A DNA stretch of 64,000 nt from Mycoemilia scoparia (taxonomy: Eukaryota > Kickxellomycota > Kickxellomycetes > Kickxellales > Kickxellaceae): assembly GCA_027575805.1 (NCBI GenBank), contig JANBPU010000022.1, positions 1 through 64,000 on the forward strand, read 5' to 3'. How positions within the stretch are numbered: the stretch's first letter is position 1; every line of letters starts with the position of its first letter. The notes beneath the pieces are model-generated. The model saw only the letters and a list, made by a program, of their open reading frames with translations, was not told the origin of the DNA and searched no databases. Position numbers and translations under genes: made by a program. Positions 1-13,698 of this stretch are shown here, in pieces.

Positions 1-801
1 GGCATATACTAAGCCATATAATAACAGCATATAGAATGATCTCTGTGCTCATGGTTTCATGAGATACCATGACAAAAAAAAATGTATTTTTGATTTAAAT
101 ACTACACGTGACCCTAAAGCTCATTTAATTCATACATTATAAAATTTATAAAGTAGAACTTATCCATCTCATAGCAATACAAATTCAGTCAAAGTTTCTT
201 TATTATTTCAACATAGTCCAATAAAGCCACAAACTATGCCAATGTTTAGTCTGTAGATATTTGAGATAACACTTTTCATTATTTTTATGACTCGATCTGC
301 TTCAAATGTGTATTAATGTTGTAATTTGGGGACATGGGAGAGTAGATATTACCCGGTATATCATGAAGCTATCAATCTTTCCCATCTTGTCATTGAACCT
401 GATAGTATCTTCCCTTTATCCTGCATGCAATAACACACCACTGTCATTATGGAGTACCAGCAAGTAGGCGCATAAATTTCAGGAAACCAGGACACAAACT
501 TCGGACCACTAAAGCTTGAGTGCAAAACTATTGGCCGAAACTTCATCCAAGCGAAAAGCTTTGATGATTAACTCGAGATTAGTTGTTTTCGATTTGCCTG
601 CATAAGATATAGCAAGTTTTAGAAAGCTGATCAAGAAAAAAATGTTTTGTCATGAAGTGGGGAAGACAAACCAAAGAGGCTTTTTGGTTACGTTTATCTA
701 CGCTAGCTCTTATATAAAGTACACAAACCATATCAGCGTTCCTCTTTGCATACCGTGATCTGGGAACTGAACTTTGAAAGCCGCTACAAACTATAAACAA
801 A
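1..801. other. Spacer and GUA1 upstream region
   Basis: AT-rich sequence without a convincing gene. The short open frames here lack a family motif and overlap each other on both strands. The right end carries the GUA1 promoter. The upstream neighbour is outside the window, and I see no gene end that I can assign. Confidence 0.5.
711..718 (+). promoter_or_regulatory. TATA box of GUA1
   Basis: TATATAAA lies 84-91 bases upstream of the GUA1 start codon, a usual distance for a TATA element plus a short 5' leader. It is seen directly; its use as the promoter is inferred. Confidence 0.5.
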
Positions 802-2510
802 ATGTCCTCTGATACTAAAGTTACTGAAGTCTCGAACATTTACGACACTATCCTTATCCTGGACTTTGGTTCACAATACTCTCACCTCATTACTCGTAGA
901 ATTCGTGAATGTGGTGTATACTGTGAGCTTTTGCCATGCACCCAGAGGATCGCTGATCTCAAGTTTAAGCCCAAGGGTAAGGCCTCATCTATAACAAAAA
1001 ATTATTTTATCATGTACAGCTTTATCAACACTATAACATAGTATGTTGAATACGCATTTGTATTACAGGTGTGATTCTCTCTGGAAGCCCATACTCGATC
1101 ACTGACGAGGGCGCCCCCCACGTTGACCCTGCTGTTTTTGAACTTGGAGTTCCTGTCCTTGGTATCTGCTATGGTTTGCAGCAGATTGCCCTCAATAAGG
1201 GCGGGCAGAGCAGCCTTGCTACCAAGCGTGAATACGGATATGCTGAGCTCAACGTCCACCACCACCCCGACCATCCTACAGCCGACAAGCTCTTCAAAGG
1301 AGTCGACACTAAGACCATTGTCTGGATGAGTCATGGTGACCACTTGGAATCACCACCAAATGGCTTTATCATCATTGGCTCTACATCGACATCTGAATAT
1401 GCTGCCGTTGCTCACGAAGAAGAGCACATCTATGGTATTCAGTTCCACCCAGAAGTATCTCACAGCGTTGAGGGAACAAAGATCCTAAGCAATTTTGTCG
1501 TTGATATCTGTGGTGCCAGCACCAACTGGTCAATGGACTCTTTTATTGAAAAGGAAATCGAACGTATCCGCACTCTTGTTGGCCCCCATGGAACAGTCAT
1601 TGGCGCCGTTTCTGGTGGTGTTGACTCAACTGTCGCTGCTGTCCTTATGAAGCGTGCCATTGGCGACCGCTTCCACGCAATTTTGGTAGACAACGGTGTC
1701 ATGCGTCTCAACGAGTGCGAAACTGTAAAGAAGACTTTGGACGACAGTCTGGGTATAAACCTTACAGTTGCCGATGCTTCAGAGCTCTTCTTAAGCAAGC
1801 TCAAGGGTGTTAAGGACCCCGAGAAGAAGCGCAAGATTATAGGAAACACTTTCATCGAAGTCTTTGAGGCCGAAGCTCACCGTATCGATGCCGAGAACGA
1901 GAAGCAGGGGCGCGACAAGATCGAGTGGCTCCTACAAGGCACGCTCTATCCCGATGTCATTGAGAGTATCTCATTCAAGGGCCCATCAGCAACCATTAAG
2001 TCTCACCACAATGTTGGTGGTTTGCTCGAGGACATGCGTCTCAACCTCATCGAGCCTCTACGCGAGCTCTTTAAGGATGAGGTGCGCTCTCTTGGCCTTC
2101 TTCTTGGAATTCCCGAAGACCTTATCTGGCGCCACCCATTCCCTGGCCCAGGTATTGCCATCCGTGTCCTCGGCGAGGTCACCCCCAGCCAGGTCCAGAT
2201 CGCTCGTCTTGCTGACAACATTTACATAGAAGAAATCAAAAAGGCTGGTCTTTATCGCAAGATTTCACAGGCCTATGCCGCTTTGCTGCCAGTTAGATCA
2301 GTTGGTGTAATGGGTGACCAGCGCACATATGAGCAGGTCATTGCACTCCGTGCAGTAGAAACCAAGGACTTCATGACCGCCGACTGGTTCGAGTTCCCCC
2401 ATGACATCCTCAAGCGTATCAGCAACCGCATCATCAACGAAGTCCAAGGTGTCAACCGCGTTGTTTACGATATCAGCTCAAAGCCTCCAGGCACCATCGA
2501 ATGGGAATAA
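802..2510 (+). CDS. GUA1: GMP synthase (glutamine-hydrolysing)
   Basis: This enzyme converts XMP, ATP and glutamine to GMP in cytosolic purine synthesis. There are two exons, 802-976 and 1069-2510, with a 92-nt intron (donor GTAAGG, acceptor TTACAG); the phases agree and give 538 aa, close to the fungal norm of about 525. The N-terminal class I glutamine amidotransferase has its nucleophile in GICYG (Cys92) and the His/Glu of the triad in GIQFHPEV (about residue 185). The ATP-pyrophosphatase P-loop SGGVDS follows at about 236-243. The C-terminal dimerisation domain ends in the conserved [11 protein letters not shown]. No key residue is missing. A TATA box lies about 85 bases upstream. The open frame running back across the intron is not used, because splicing restores the conserved KGVILSGSP junction. 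Confidence 0.97.
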
Positions 2511-3478
2511 TTATGTTGCTATTGAAACCAGGCTATGGTGGTGTACATCCTTCCAATAAGGCACATATTTCTTAATGCCAATGAACCTCTTTCTTCATTC
2601 AAATCCCTGCGTGTTTATTCGTGTTTTACAAATGATAAAGTTTATTGATAGATACCCAAACTAGTACTAGTCATTTAAAACAATGTATAAGCAAGAAGCA
2701 CTGTATGTTATATTCTCTGCTCATAACAGTTAAAAATTACCAAGTGCTTAAAGTTGAATTCAAGAGCAGAAGCTTTAGTTAATTTAAAAGGCTCTTTGTA
2801 AGAGAGATCAGAAGTGGTTCAGAAGCCTATACAAGATAGCTTCCATTAGCACATAACGCTGATCTTTAATTAATAGACAGCGCAAAGCATTAGCTATTTA
2901 CTAGGTTTTGTGACCCTACCAGTATTTCTATGTGGCTCTCCAGTTTGAAGTGGAGAAATGAAAACAGATGTGACACTGAGATTTGGTCAATTTCCCAAAA
3001 CAAAAAACATGGCCAGCGGGCTGAGCTCCGTCACCAGACCAGCAGCATTGCAGCTGATTTCCAACTCCATCAAAGCAAAATGGGTTTGTGTTGCAGCCTG
3101 CGTCTTTACAGTAAACAAAGGGATAAAAAGATTAACGTGTTTGGGCTTTCTTGTTTTACTTTTTGCTACTATAAATTTTGTATTACTCTTTATCTGTTTA
3201 TTTAAAGTCGCACTTCCCATTTAGTCTGTAAATAATATTCTTTGATATTCAGGGTAAGGGCATGTCACCAGATATATTTAAAAATACCATGAAATATCAT
3301 ACTGAAGCCAAGTCTCTGAGGTTACCTAATGTGAATTGTCTGACCAATTTGAGGCGGAAATTTCCCTACTGTTTTCGACAGACAATTCATTGACTGCCTT
3401 TACTGACTTCGGAAATGTGCTTATTCCTTGTAGTATACCAGCCTGACCAGTTATATTTATTAGCTTTCAGACCCAAGC
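2511..3478. other. Spacer between GUA1 and the spindle-pole gene
   Basis: This is the AT-rich 3' flank of GUA1 and 5' flank of the next gene. One open frame from an ATG at about 3009 to 3224 would encode about 70 aa with a hydrophobic C-terminal stretch (FLVLLFATINFVLLFICLF). A second frame is open over the same bases and I recognise no family, so I do not call a gene. Confidence 0.4.
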
Positions 3479-6400
3479 ATGTCGGAGAGTATAAATTCAC
3501 AGGGTACGTTTAATATCGATGGCCTGGACACAGATATCGATTTTAATGCCACTCATAGTCAAAGCGAAGCAAACAACGTTACCTTTGATGATGTGGCTGA
3601 CAACAGTAAATCTGACCATACAAACACAATGAACCAGACTGGCACAACGCATTCTCTTGGGCTAAGTACTCCAGGAAGCAATGCTCTAAGAGATGCTATG
3701 ACCAGCAGTGATGATCACAAAAATATGGATCCCAACACATCATTGAGTGACCAGTAAGTCAAATAACCCAAGCTTGTTTATATCAAAGTAAAGCAGTATA
3801 TGTATATTTGGAGCTTGGGATCCTAAGAACGCTTTGCTTGTCACTGTGCTAATAGATTTCTAAAGGATGGGGGCCAAATCGTAGAAAGATGGTCGTGGGG
3901 ACTTGGAACGCCTACGTCAAAAGGGGCAACAGCCTCAAACGCCAAAGACGAAATGCCATTGTCTTCTGACAACTTTGACTCGACAGATCAGCCATACTAT
4001 AGCTACGAATCCCCAAACATGATACGCAATCCAAATGCTTCTGGTAATTCTACATTCAAATCAGCATCAGACACAGACAATAACTTTTCGTTGGAAGGCG
4101 AATATATACAGCAAAGAGCTGATCACACTACCCTTCTTTCCTCTTCAAATACAAACACCCCTTCCCAGAGGAGCGAGAACACACAAAGTAGAAGGAATTC
4201 GCCGGGGTCTGCCTCTAAACCAATATATGTTAGGAACTCCCATATCGTTGTGAAGACACCCAAAGCAACAGCACATGTTTTCGAGCCTAACCAAACGCCT
4301 GATGCAAGAGAACATCAGCCACAGCAGCAGCCTTTACGGTCTGCTTTACGGGGAGATGCGACTGCTACGCCAGCAAGAGGCTGGCTAGCCGCTGGTCAAA
4401 ATTCCAATGCTCTCCCTAGCGTCAATCGCAAGGTATCGTTCTATGGAATTTCGCCAGAAGCCAGCACAGAATCTAGCCACCAGGCTGGCCATTCAAACAG
4501 TTCCCCGTACTCATCCATCGACCATCTGGGATCAGAATCACGAGCATCACTTCTAGAAAACGAAGCACCGCCTGACATGTTCAATGACTTGACCAGCACC
4601 GAATTTTCCTATAAACTCAGGGGTTATGGGCAAAGCACCGGCAAGGATGGCAATATTGCAAAGAATGACAGTGCTCTAAGCTCACCACACCAAAAGTTTA
4701 CAAGACTTCGCGCTGGGAGCGATCCAAGTATAGACCAGAGCTATGGATTCCCATCCATACACCAGGCCTTGAATGAAGACCTACCTGGGACATTTCCACG
4801 ACCTCACTCTAGTATTGGGCACAATTCATCTACAGAATTTAACTCGCACGCTTCACTCAATATGATAATGTCACAAGCCACATCAGAGTACCAGGCACCC
4901 AGTTCAGGAAATGACATTGCTGTTACCCAAAACCCTTATCCACTACATAGCCATGTAACCTCACCAATGCGAATTCACTCACTAACTGGCGGTGCAGGGC
5001 AGCTGAATACATTACATTGGCAGCCAACATTCATGGATGGCATTAGAAGATTTAGCGGATCCCACAGCTCCACAACAGTTAACCAGAACGTAGGGGATAT
5101 AAGGAGCCCTGACAAGCCGCCAAGAGATCACAACAATATTGATGATGTGGATGACGATTTGAGTGCAGGCAGCCCTAGTAGATCTCCAAATGCATCACCC
5201 CTGAACAGAAAAAGCCCAAACAAGGCTGTTCAGCCAACAAGAATCAGATCTCCTACACAAAGGTCGCCAAATACGATGCATCCCATTGGAAAAGGTGGGC
5301 ATAGCCGTGAAACCAGCCCAAAACCAGTAAGAGGATCCCCTAAATCCCCACCTGTCAGAACGACTTCTCCAAGGTCGCCTACATTCGCATCGAGGTCAAG
5401 GGCGTCATCGAATGCTGCATCTAGAAGACAGAGCATGTCTTCTACCTATACACCATCCAACAGCCCTTCACCAAGGTTGCGATCTCAGGACTCTTCTGGC
5501 AATAAAAGACCTTTGAGTGGAAGGAGTAACATATCGCCAAAGATGCTACCTGTTACTGCCAGAACACCTTCAAACAAGGGTCAAGTAACGAGCCCTGTAG
5601 TGACTCCCGGAGCAAAGGTGAGAAGAGCACAAACAACACCCAGAGCCTCAGTCTCTAGTAAATCTGCTACAGCCGATCGTAAGCTAGATAGCATGAACGT
5701 GGACTCAATGACACTGCCTATGGGATCACGGACTGATTCGTCGTCGTCGTCTCGCACTTCAGCATCTGTCTATCATACACCAATGAATGATAATCGCAAT
5801 GCACCCCCAGTCGAGCAGTCATCAACATCAGCGCCCAATTCAGTCAACCCATTGGTTCGCAGACTAGCAATACAAAACATCATGCCACAGCTTCCACAAA
5901 CTACGCCTAGACAGGGATCAAAGCTGAGGGCAATTTCGGGTATAGGCTCCAAAGATAGTACCCCAACAAAATCTCCACTGAATAATATTGCTGGTGGTGA
6001 TAAGTCAGGACAAAGGGACCTTACAACCAACCTTGTCTGTATGCAGCAGAGTCGCTCGAACTCAATGGTTCAAGAACCCGACTCTACTACGTCATCACAA
6101 GCCCTCGACTTTTCTGTTCTACTAAACCAATTCGATGCACTTAACCAGCTATTCACTAAGGATGCCGCGTCGGTTGCTCAAGAAGTCCTAAGTACTGAAC
6201 AGGCATGGCTCGAGATGCACAATGCACTTGAACAAACTCAAGAACAGCTTGTTGAGACTAACCAAAAGGCAAATGAGAAGCAGGCCAAAATCGATGCCTT
6301 GGAAAGTGAAAAGGAACAATGGGTACAAGAGCGCAATGACATGCAGGAGCAGATAAAGGAATACAAAGACGCCGTGTCGAGCTGGCGTCAAAGGTTTGAT

Positions 6401-9400
6401 GAGGCAGAGCAGGACCGAGAAGGATTATGGACTGATGGGTATAAGAGTCGGGCAGAGCTAATTGCTACCATCCGTCAGCTAGAAAATGACTTGGCAGAAA
6501 CTCGCAAAGAGCTCAGTGATTTTAAGAACTTGACGGACGAATATGAGAACGACTTGGGCAAGATGCATGAAGAGCACGAAGCTGAAAGGAAATATTTGAA
6601 CCAGGAAATTGAAGGTCTCCGGGCTGAAATCGAGCAGGGAGATGCTGATCGTGATACCGAGAGAGAGGAGTACTTGAAGGAAATTGAAAACCTAAAGATG
6701 GCCAATAATCTTTTGGTTCAGAGAAAGAACAGTGGAGAGAGCAATGATGATATGTCTCTACTCATGGAATTACTTGGTGACTTAGTGGAGAAAAACAAAC
6801 AATTCCGTAGTCAGTTGAATACAAATGCTGAAAGCGACCATGCTATAAACACTCCAAGAGCATCACCTACTGAGGATGATGGGCCCAGTGCCCCACAAGA
6901 CAAAGCTTCTAGCGATGATAACGACGTTGAGCAAAATGTGGTTCAGAACTACAAGGATCAGATAGAGCAATTAAAAAATGACTACTCTTTGCTCACAGAA
7001 ACATTGAGGGATATGCAAGAGGACCATGGAGAATGCAAGGAAGAACGTGACAATGCACTAAACCAAGTATCGGAATTAAGAAAGGAACTCGACTCGCTCA
7101 GCAAACATATTGAAGAAAGCAATGAAAAACTTGCTGCCCAGCAAAAGGTTATTGAGTCATCCGAAGAAAGGATAGAATCATTAGTGGCAGACAATGAAGG
7201 TTGGGAGCTGGACTACCAGGCCCTTGAAGAAAAACTAAATAATGTGACAGAAAAGGTCAACCTGAACGACAGCGAAGCACCAAAGTCTGCCAATGACGAG
7301 TACTTGGCCCAAATTGATGATCTGAAAGCCGAAATTGACGAGCTGTCTAAAAAATACGATGAGTTGGAAAAAGAGAGAGATGCGATAAGCCAAGAGCTAT
7401 CTGACAGCAAGAAGTCTCAGAAAAATCTTGAAAACCAACTCAACAACCTGAAAACTGAAATGAATAACGATGAAAATCAGCTTGCAATAAAGCACTTTAA
7501 TTTGACTCAAGAGGATGCCACACTTTCAGTTGAGGTTCGCGAGCTTGAGCGACACATCAGGGATCACAAGAAGAGGCGCCATTTACTTCAAACTGAACAG
7601 AGATACATGAGTGTTCAGTTGAGAGAAGTTCTGCTTAACAATGCGGCACTTCGCTCGGAGTTATCAGAAATCATCTTGAAGCGCGCAGGAAAGCTAGATC
7701 AGCTTGAATCTCTAAAGAGAGGTTCGGATATAAACTACGTGCCTCCCAACATGGTTCCATCAGTGAGTCAAATCATGGATGGTTCAGGACCAGACATGAA
7801 GGACGTCGATGAGCACTTGGCCGATATTCAGAGACTAGCCAGGCAGGATGGTGAGCTCCCCAACACTAGCATCATGATGTCTCCCATCAGAAAGGGATAC
7901 CCTAGAGATCCTTCTGTGCATATTCTAGACCAGCAAGATATACTATCAGAACCAAATGTCAACTTGTCAGGCATGATGTTATTGTCAGGCCAACCCGAAA
8001 AGGCTAGAAATCCTGTGACGGTGAAGCTTCAAAGTGCGTTGCTAGAGGCACAACAGCAGCTTGAGAGCTTGCAAGTTGAATGCCAAGACCTTCGAGCCAA
8101 CATAGCTGAATATGAGCAAGAGAGGATTCAATCCCACGAAGATAGGGAAGAAAGGGAAGATCACATCAATCGCTTGATTTCCCAGATTGAGAAATTCGAG
8201 GAATCAGACGAACGCAATAAGGCAAAGCTTGAAAGTGCCGGAGTTGTCTCCAGGCGTGTTCGCCGCCAAGCCGATGTTCTGTTGCGAGCAATGAAGCGTC
8301 TCAATGGTAGCTCCATGGCATCATCAAGTGCCATCATAACTAGCCCAACCCTTTCTTCGACACAGGAATTTGCCAAGTCATCAACCGTTGATATAGAACG
8401 ACACGGGTCAACAGATTCCGTCGAGCAAGATGAGCTACAAGCACTTCGTGACGACAACTCTATGCTTAACGCATTCTTCGATCACCCACTGCCAGGATCC
8501 AATGAGCAAAGTGACAATGATGCCTCGAAGCTAAATGAAAATGACAAAAAGTCCAGCGCTGAGAGAAGCTCTCCAGATCACCTGATGGACTCGGTGTCCA
8601 AGAACCACTATGTAGAACTCGACCTAGAGGAAGTTGGAACACTAGTTTCGCAAGTCTACGAAGAGCTCAAATGCATCCGCTCTAACGTATCCAAGATTCG
8701 AAGTGAGAGAAAACTTTTGCTCAAGAGAGTAGGCGAGCAAGAGCATCGCAAACTACCATCGTGGGAGCTAAATAACAAGATGGATCAGCGCAACAGACGT
8801 CGCAGCTCGACATTTAGTTCTGGTATATTCTCTAGCCCAAAAAATGCTAGTATGAACAGCCAGATAGCAACACCACTTTCTGTCAACAGGCACAGGACAC
8901 CTCTAAAGACTGTCGTTGAAAATCTTGAAGACAAGGTAGAATACACTGAGGAATTTGAACCTCCAATGTCTCTATACCTCATTGATGAAACACAGATCAT
9001 GGAGCACACTGGAGGTGCTTCAAAGGATGGTACTCCCAGAAACAAGAACCAAGGAGCAGTAGAAAGGAGGAATATACTTGGTGACGATGACGATCAACAG
9101 CTTGAAGATACTCCAAGCAAGGCCTGGAGCAACGCAAAAGAAGCTGAATGGCGCCGTAAAGTAGTCAAGGCAGAGTTCAAGCTTTCCAATGCTCAAGATC
9201 AAATTGCATCCTTCGAATCCTTGGTCAATGAGCAGCGCCGGTCGTTGGAACAGGCGCGCATAGAGCTCGCTAAAGTCCAAGCGGAAAACCGAGCACTACA
9301 TAAACACAGGCGCTCGAGTATATCTGCCATTGGGCCTAACCACACTTCGACCATGGATCTGAAATGGGGCGACACTGAGGCCCTGAAGAGCGAGCTTGAA

Positions 9401-11524
9401 GTATTCAAGGCCCGCAATCAGGCATATTTTACTAGAGTTGATGTTTTGTGCGACGAACTTAACGAAATCAGCATGAAGAAAGCAGCTTCAAAAACCATGC
9501 GACGCATACAAAGACGCTTAAGCAAAACATCTAAAACGCCCAAGAAAGATGAGCTCGGTCCACAGGATGCATCCGATGCGAATAAATCGCAGAGTGATAA
9601 AGACGATCAGCTCTATATATCGCTCTTGGCCGAATTGTCTGCTACATTAGATGTCTCAGCAACTCTTAAGGACGGTCAATCTATCAAGAGCAAAATAGTC
9701 GAGCTAGCGAAGGAAGTTCGTAGCCGCATGCGCGAGAAGGAGGCTGTTTTGAACCTTCTGGAGGATGAGCTTGATCAAGCACGCAATAACCTGGAGCAAG
9801 CCAAGACTGGAAAGGAGCGTGGTAATCAGGATTCAGATCTTCAGGACATTATCATGCAGCTCGAAAAACAGAAAAAAGATGCTGAAGCTGAGTTTAACGA
9901 ACAGAAGCTTATAACAGAAAACCTCACTGCTAAGGTAACCCAGCTACAAAAAGACTTGCAGGTGAAGAAGGATGAGGCCAACGACTTGACTTTCGAGCGC
10001 GACGGGTGGCGTGAACAAGTTAAGGCCTTGGAAAAATCTCTCGAATATGAAATGGAGGAGAATGATGTACTGCGCCAGGAACTAGATAATATGAGAGCTG
10101 ACCGCGAGAAATCGGTAATCAACATGGTTCTGGGAAATGATGGAGGTAATATCAGCTCTGAGCAACCGTCTATGCAACAAAGCGACTGGGAGCAGATTAA
10201 AACTCAATGCACAAATATTGGACGCGAGAGCGAGGCAAATGTCTGGAGAGCAGCACTTAATCGTTCTCGCCGTGTAAATGGAACTGATATTGCATTCATC
10301 AAGTGGGAACTCAACCTGTGGCGTAACCTGATGCTTGACACATTTAAGGATGCAATGACCAGGATAACGCAACTCCCTGGAAACAGCTTTGAATGGTCCT
10401 TGAAGTATGATAAACAAGTTTCTCTGGTTCAGAATGGCATTGACCAATTCGAGGCTTCTCTCGATAGTGTTTATCAAAGAATATCTGCTATTAACGAAGT
10501 CTTTATCCACCAAAAGCGCAAACTTAGTAGCTCTGAGTACTCGAAGCAGATAGATGACCAAATGAGATCGCTTGATCCATTGAGGGCCATGACCTGGTAC
10601 AAGAAACTCAAGTCCCTTATATCGGATGCCACTAATACCATCATCAGCGCAGAAGTGGCTGCTAAAGCCAGCGTCCGTGGTGAAAATGGCGAAACATTTA
10701 CGTTTGAGGCCTTGGTATCTGATAAGTCTGGTGGTCGCCATCCAAAGCTCTCGCCAGAACAGAAGGCTGCTATACACGAAGAAATGCGTCGTAGAGAAGA
10801 TAAAATTGCCTTTAAATATCAGTCTGAAGTTGAGAGTCTAAGATCGCAACGCCGCCAGGACCGTACAAGTTACAAGAAGGCACTTGAAACCACACGTAGA
10901 GACTTCCACCGCCATCTCGACCGATATACAGAAAAACAGAGACTCATGGTCTACGAGTGCAGATACCTGCGTGGCCGTATTCAGCTTGCTATGGCTAAAT
11001 CTGAGGCTCACAAGTTTGAGAAGCGATTCCTTTCGCTGCTACTTGGCGGTCCACAAGGTATAATTGAACGCATGGAGAACACACTGGAGCCTAGTGAAAC
11101 ACCATCGCGTCAAAATCCACGTTCTGAGGTTATTCGTAGACGCTGGAGGCGCGTTCTGTGGATTGTTAGGTTCAAATCTCGCACTGCATCAGGAATAAGC
11201 GAGATAAAGTCTTTGAAGTCTATCAAAGCAATGGCTGTCAAGTCATCAAATGCTTATATGACCAAATATTCTACAATCTCTTCCAACACTAGCGATGATG
11301 TTGAGCTGGACACCAACAAACCACAAAGTCAGACAAAAAAGCAGTCGCCACTTTCTGGCCAGCCATCCTTGACACCATCCCCATCATCTAGCAATGAAAA
11401 TGTATTGGTCTCTAGAAATGCAGCAATTCGCAAGAACGCAACGCCCATCACTCCTTCCAAACTAAGAAACATTGTCTCTGATTTGGAATCATCCTCCCCC
11501 TCGTCTTCATTGTCCATGAGCTAG
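3479..11524 (+). CDS. Giant coiled-coil spindle-pole-body protein, PACT-like
   Basis: Exon 1 is 3479-3753 and exon 2 is 3856-11524 (intron 102 nt, GTAAGT...AATAG, phase 2), giving about 2647 aa. The first ~850 residues are low-complexity and rich in Ser, Pro, Asn and Thr, with many SP/TP sites that look like kinase targets. From about residue 850 to 2300 the protein is mostly heptad-like coiled coil broken by short Ser-rich spacers. The C-terminus has a PACT-like pattern: YECRYLRGRIQLA...KRFLSLLLGG at about 2455-2490, then a basic-hydrophobic RRRWRRVLWIVRFKSR at about 2519. That order resembles the calmodulin/gamma-tubulin-complex anchor of Pcp1/Spc110/pericentrin proteins. I see no Cnn motif 1. 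A role at the microtubule-organising centre is inferred; a different large coiled-coil scaffold is possible. Confidence 0.75.
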
Positions 11525-11839
11525 AGCAACATATACTGCCTTTTGTAAACAAAAGCTATATTTCATGTTGTCGCATCAACAACAGTCCTAAGTTGCCATG
11601 TACTAGTGACGATGTTTTATACTTTTTTAACCCAATTAGCCATAAAATGGTTGATGTTGTATGTAACAGGTGTATCATTCGTAGTAGTAAAATTCGTTAA
11701 AACAATTCTAATAAATGTTTAGTAAAGCTTTTTAAAACTACTAACTCTTTGCTGTGCCTCATTAGCAGGAATAACCCCGATAAAGGATCAATTTTGTAAA
11801 TTTAAAAAGAATATTTCTGTGCAGTACTTTGTTAAAAAT
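11525..11839. other. Convergent 3' spacer
   Basis: This is the short AT-rich space where the spindle-pole gene (+) and the FKBP gene (-) end tail to tail. AATAAA-like signals are present on the + strand near 11700-11740. No gene is seen. Confidence 0.5.
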
Positions 11840-13307
11840 TTATTTTTTGATCTCAACGACCTTGATGTCAAAGATGAGATCTGAGTTGGGTGGAATATCA
11901 GGAGGAGCACCGGCTCTTCCATAGCCTAATTTGGATGGGATGGTGATTCTACGCTCGCCACCCTTTTGCATACCAAGGACACCCTGGTCCATACCCTTTA
12001 TCACGTCCCCTTTGCCAAGCCCAAACCACAAAGGCTTTCCACTGGTGTTCTTGTCGAAGACCTTTCCGTTCTTAGCAAGCTTTCCAATGTAGTAGATACC
12101 GACCTTCTTTCCTTTGGTGGCAGTAACACCTTGGCCGGCCTTCTTGTCCTCAGTAATCAAGCCATTAGGATGTTCTTTTCTTTCGTGCTTGTCCTCCTTC
12201 TTTGGAGTGGTTTTCTTTTCTGCGGCCTCCTCCTTCTTAAGGGCAGTCTTTTGCTTCTTACTTTGGACTGGAGTGGAGGTCTCGCTGGAAGGTTCTGACT
12301 TCTTGCGCTTTTCGTTAGCAGCCTTCTTTTCTTTTTTGGTTGGTGTTGGCTTGGGTTCTTCCTCCTCCTCGTCCATCTGGTCTTCATCTTCGACTTCCTT
12401 AATTCCAGTGCTTCCTTCACTAGCATCGCTGCTATAATGATGTTAGGATTATCAAAATTCAGACTGGTTGAATGGTTTGACCGTTGGATATCCAAATATG
12501 TATTTAAACCTACCTGTACTCTTCTTCGCTGTCATCGTCAAGATCGCCAACTAAGCCATTTTCGATAAGAAGCTGCAATCTCTCTTCGGGGTCAAGATCA
12601 TCTTCATCTTCATCATCAGTTTCACCGAACTCATCATCTGGGATCTCTGGAATGAGATTTCCAGTAAGGTGAATGGTGCTAAAAGGAAAAAATAATGAAT
12701 CCAGTTAGTGAGCTAACCCTTTAAACATTTATTTAAGATTTGTAAATAGATATTCGGTCCTACTTATTTCCAACAATCTCGAATGTGACTTCCTCTCCCT
12801 CGGTGAATGTGAGATCGACGATCTGCTGTTCGATCTATAAAAATAAGTCGATAGCTTTGTAAACAATTGTTCTGTTATTTCTGTTATACTTAGTTAAATA
12901 TTATATAAAAATTTTACCTTTTCAGGAATCAAGGCACATATGACAAAGGACTTCTTGTCAACAGTGACTTTAAGAACAGTACGTGATGAGTCTGTTACTT
13001 CCTCGTCAAGCGATGCCTACAGAAATAGTTTATGAACATGGTTAAAGCACCATGCTTGTTGCAATAAGGGTGTATAGCCATACTGCTAATGAACATGTGA
13101 AAAAGTTTTCCATGCACTTACATTGCTAAGGCGGAAGGAAGTGTCAACTGTCTGAGTATATGTTTTTCCAGGAAGAACCTTGAGACCTAAAATTATTTGA
13201 TGTTTCAATACATCATGTTAGTTACCATGTTTTGTGTAGGTTGTATGGGCGTCTTATTAACGCATATGTGCTTGAATTCGACACTTACCCCAGAAACCGC
13301 AAATCAT
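11840..13307 (-). CDS. Nucleolar FKBP-type peptidyl-prolyl isomerase (Fpr3/Fpr4/FKBP39-like)
   Basis: A histone- or nucleolus-associated prolyl isomerase. Six exons read on the minus strand: 13307-13289, 13186-13122, 13016-12918, 12834-12764, 12678-12514 and 12431-11840. Phases agree and the protein is 336 aa. The N-terminus, [14 protein letters not shown], is the nucleoplasmin-like domain typical of this subfamily. Two acidic stretches and a long Lys-rich linker follow (about 155-235). The C-terminal FKBP domain (about 240-336) shows [20 protein letters not shown] and IPSKLGYG. The tryptophan at the floor of the FK506 pocket (VIKGW in relatives) is Met287 here. It is head to head with the AAA gene across 391 bases. 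Family assignment is firm; the nucleolar location is inferred from the subfamily. Confidence 0.92.
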
Positions 13308-13698
13308 TGTAAATGTATATTCTTTTTTAGTTTATAAATATTTGCTAAAGAAAGAGTAGATTTTGCTTGACTCTGAAAAAACCAGCTAGCAAAATTAAGA
13401 TTAAAGCAGACAGTGAGGTATCTTTATATTTTTTTCAGGAGTGGTAGTATAAACAAAGAACACACGCACACACACTAACGAACACTAAATAAGTGGCTTC
13501 CACCATACTCATTACTTTCCATAGTCTTTGTATAGCTACTTTCACCACACTATAGTTACGCTCTCACACTGTCCCTATTCTCTCTTTACAGCCAAAATGC
13601 CATAGTGATAGTCCCTCTACTAAACATTCACCATTATTTTGATACAATTTGTGCAAAAAAAATGAATTGTATGGATCAACCCATAATTTATTTCGTTC
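13308..13698. promoter_or_regulatory. Bidirectional promoter region, FKBP / AAA ATPase
   Basis: 391 bases between two start codons pointing away from each other. It has a CA-repeat patch near 13461-13475 and pyrimidine-rich stretches (13540-13590). No certain TATA box. A shared promoter is inferred from position only. Confidence 0.4.

Noticed and set aside
361..839. Minus-strand ORFs before GUA1
   Set aside because: Short, without motifs, and one overlaps the GUA1 promoter and first exon.
2930..3224. Two overlapping + strand ORFs of about 90 codons
   Set aside because: They use the same bases in different frames. One has a hydrophobic end but no recognisable family, so a gene call is not supported.
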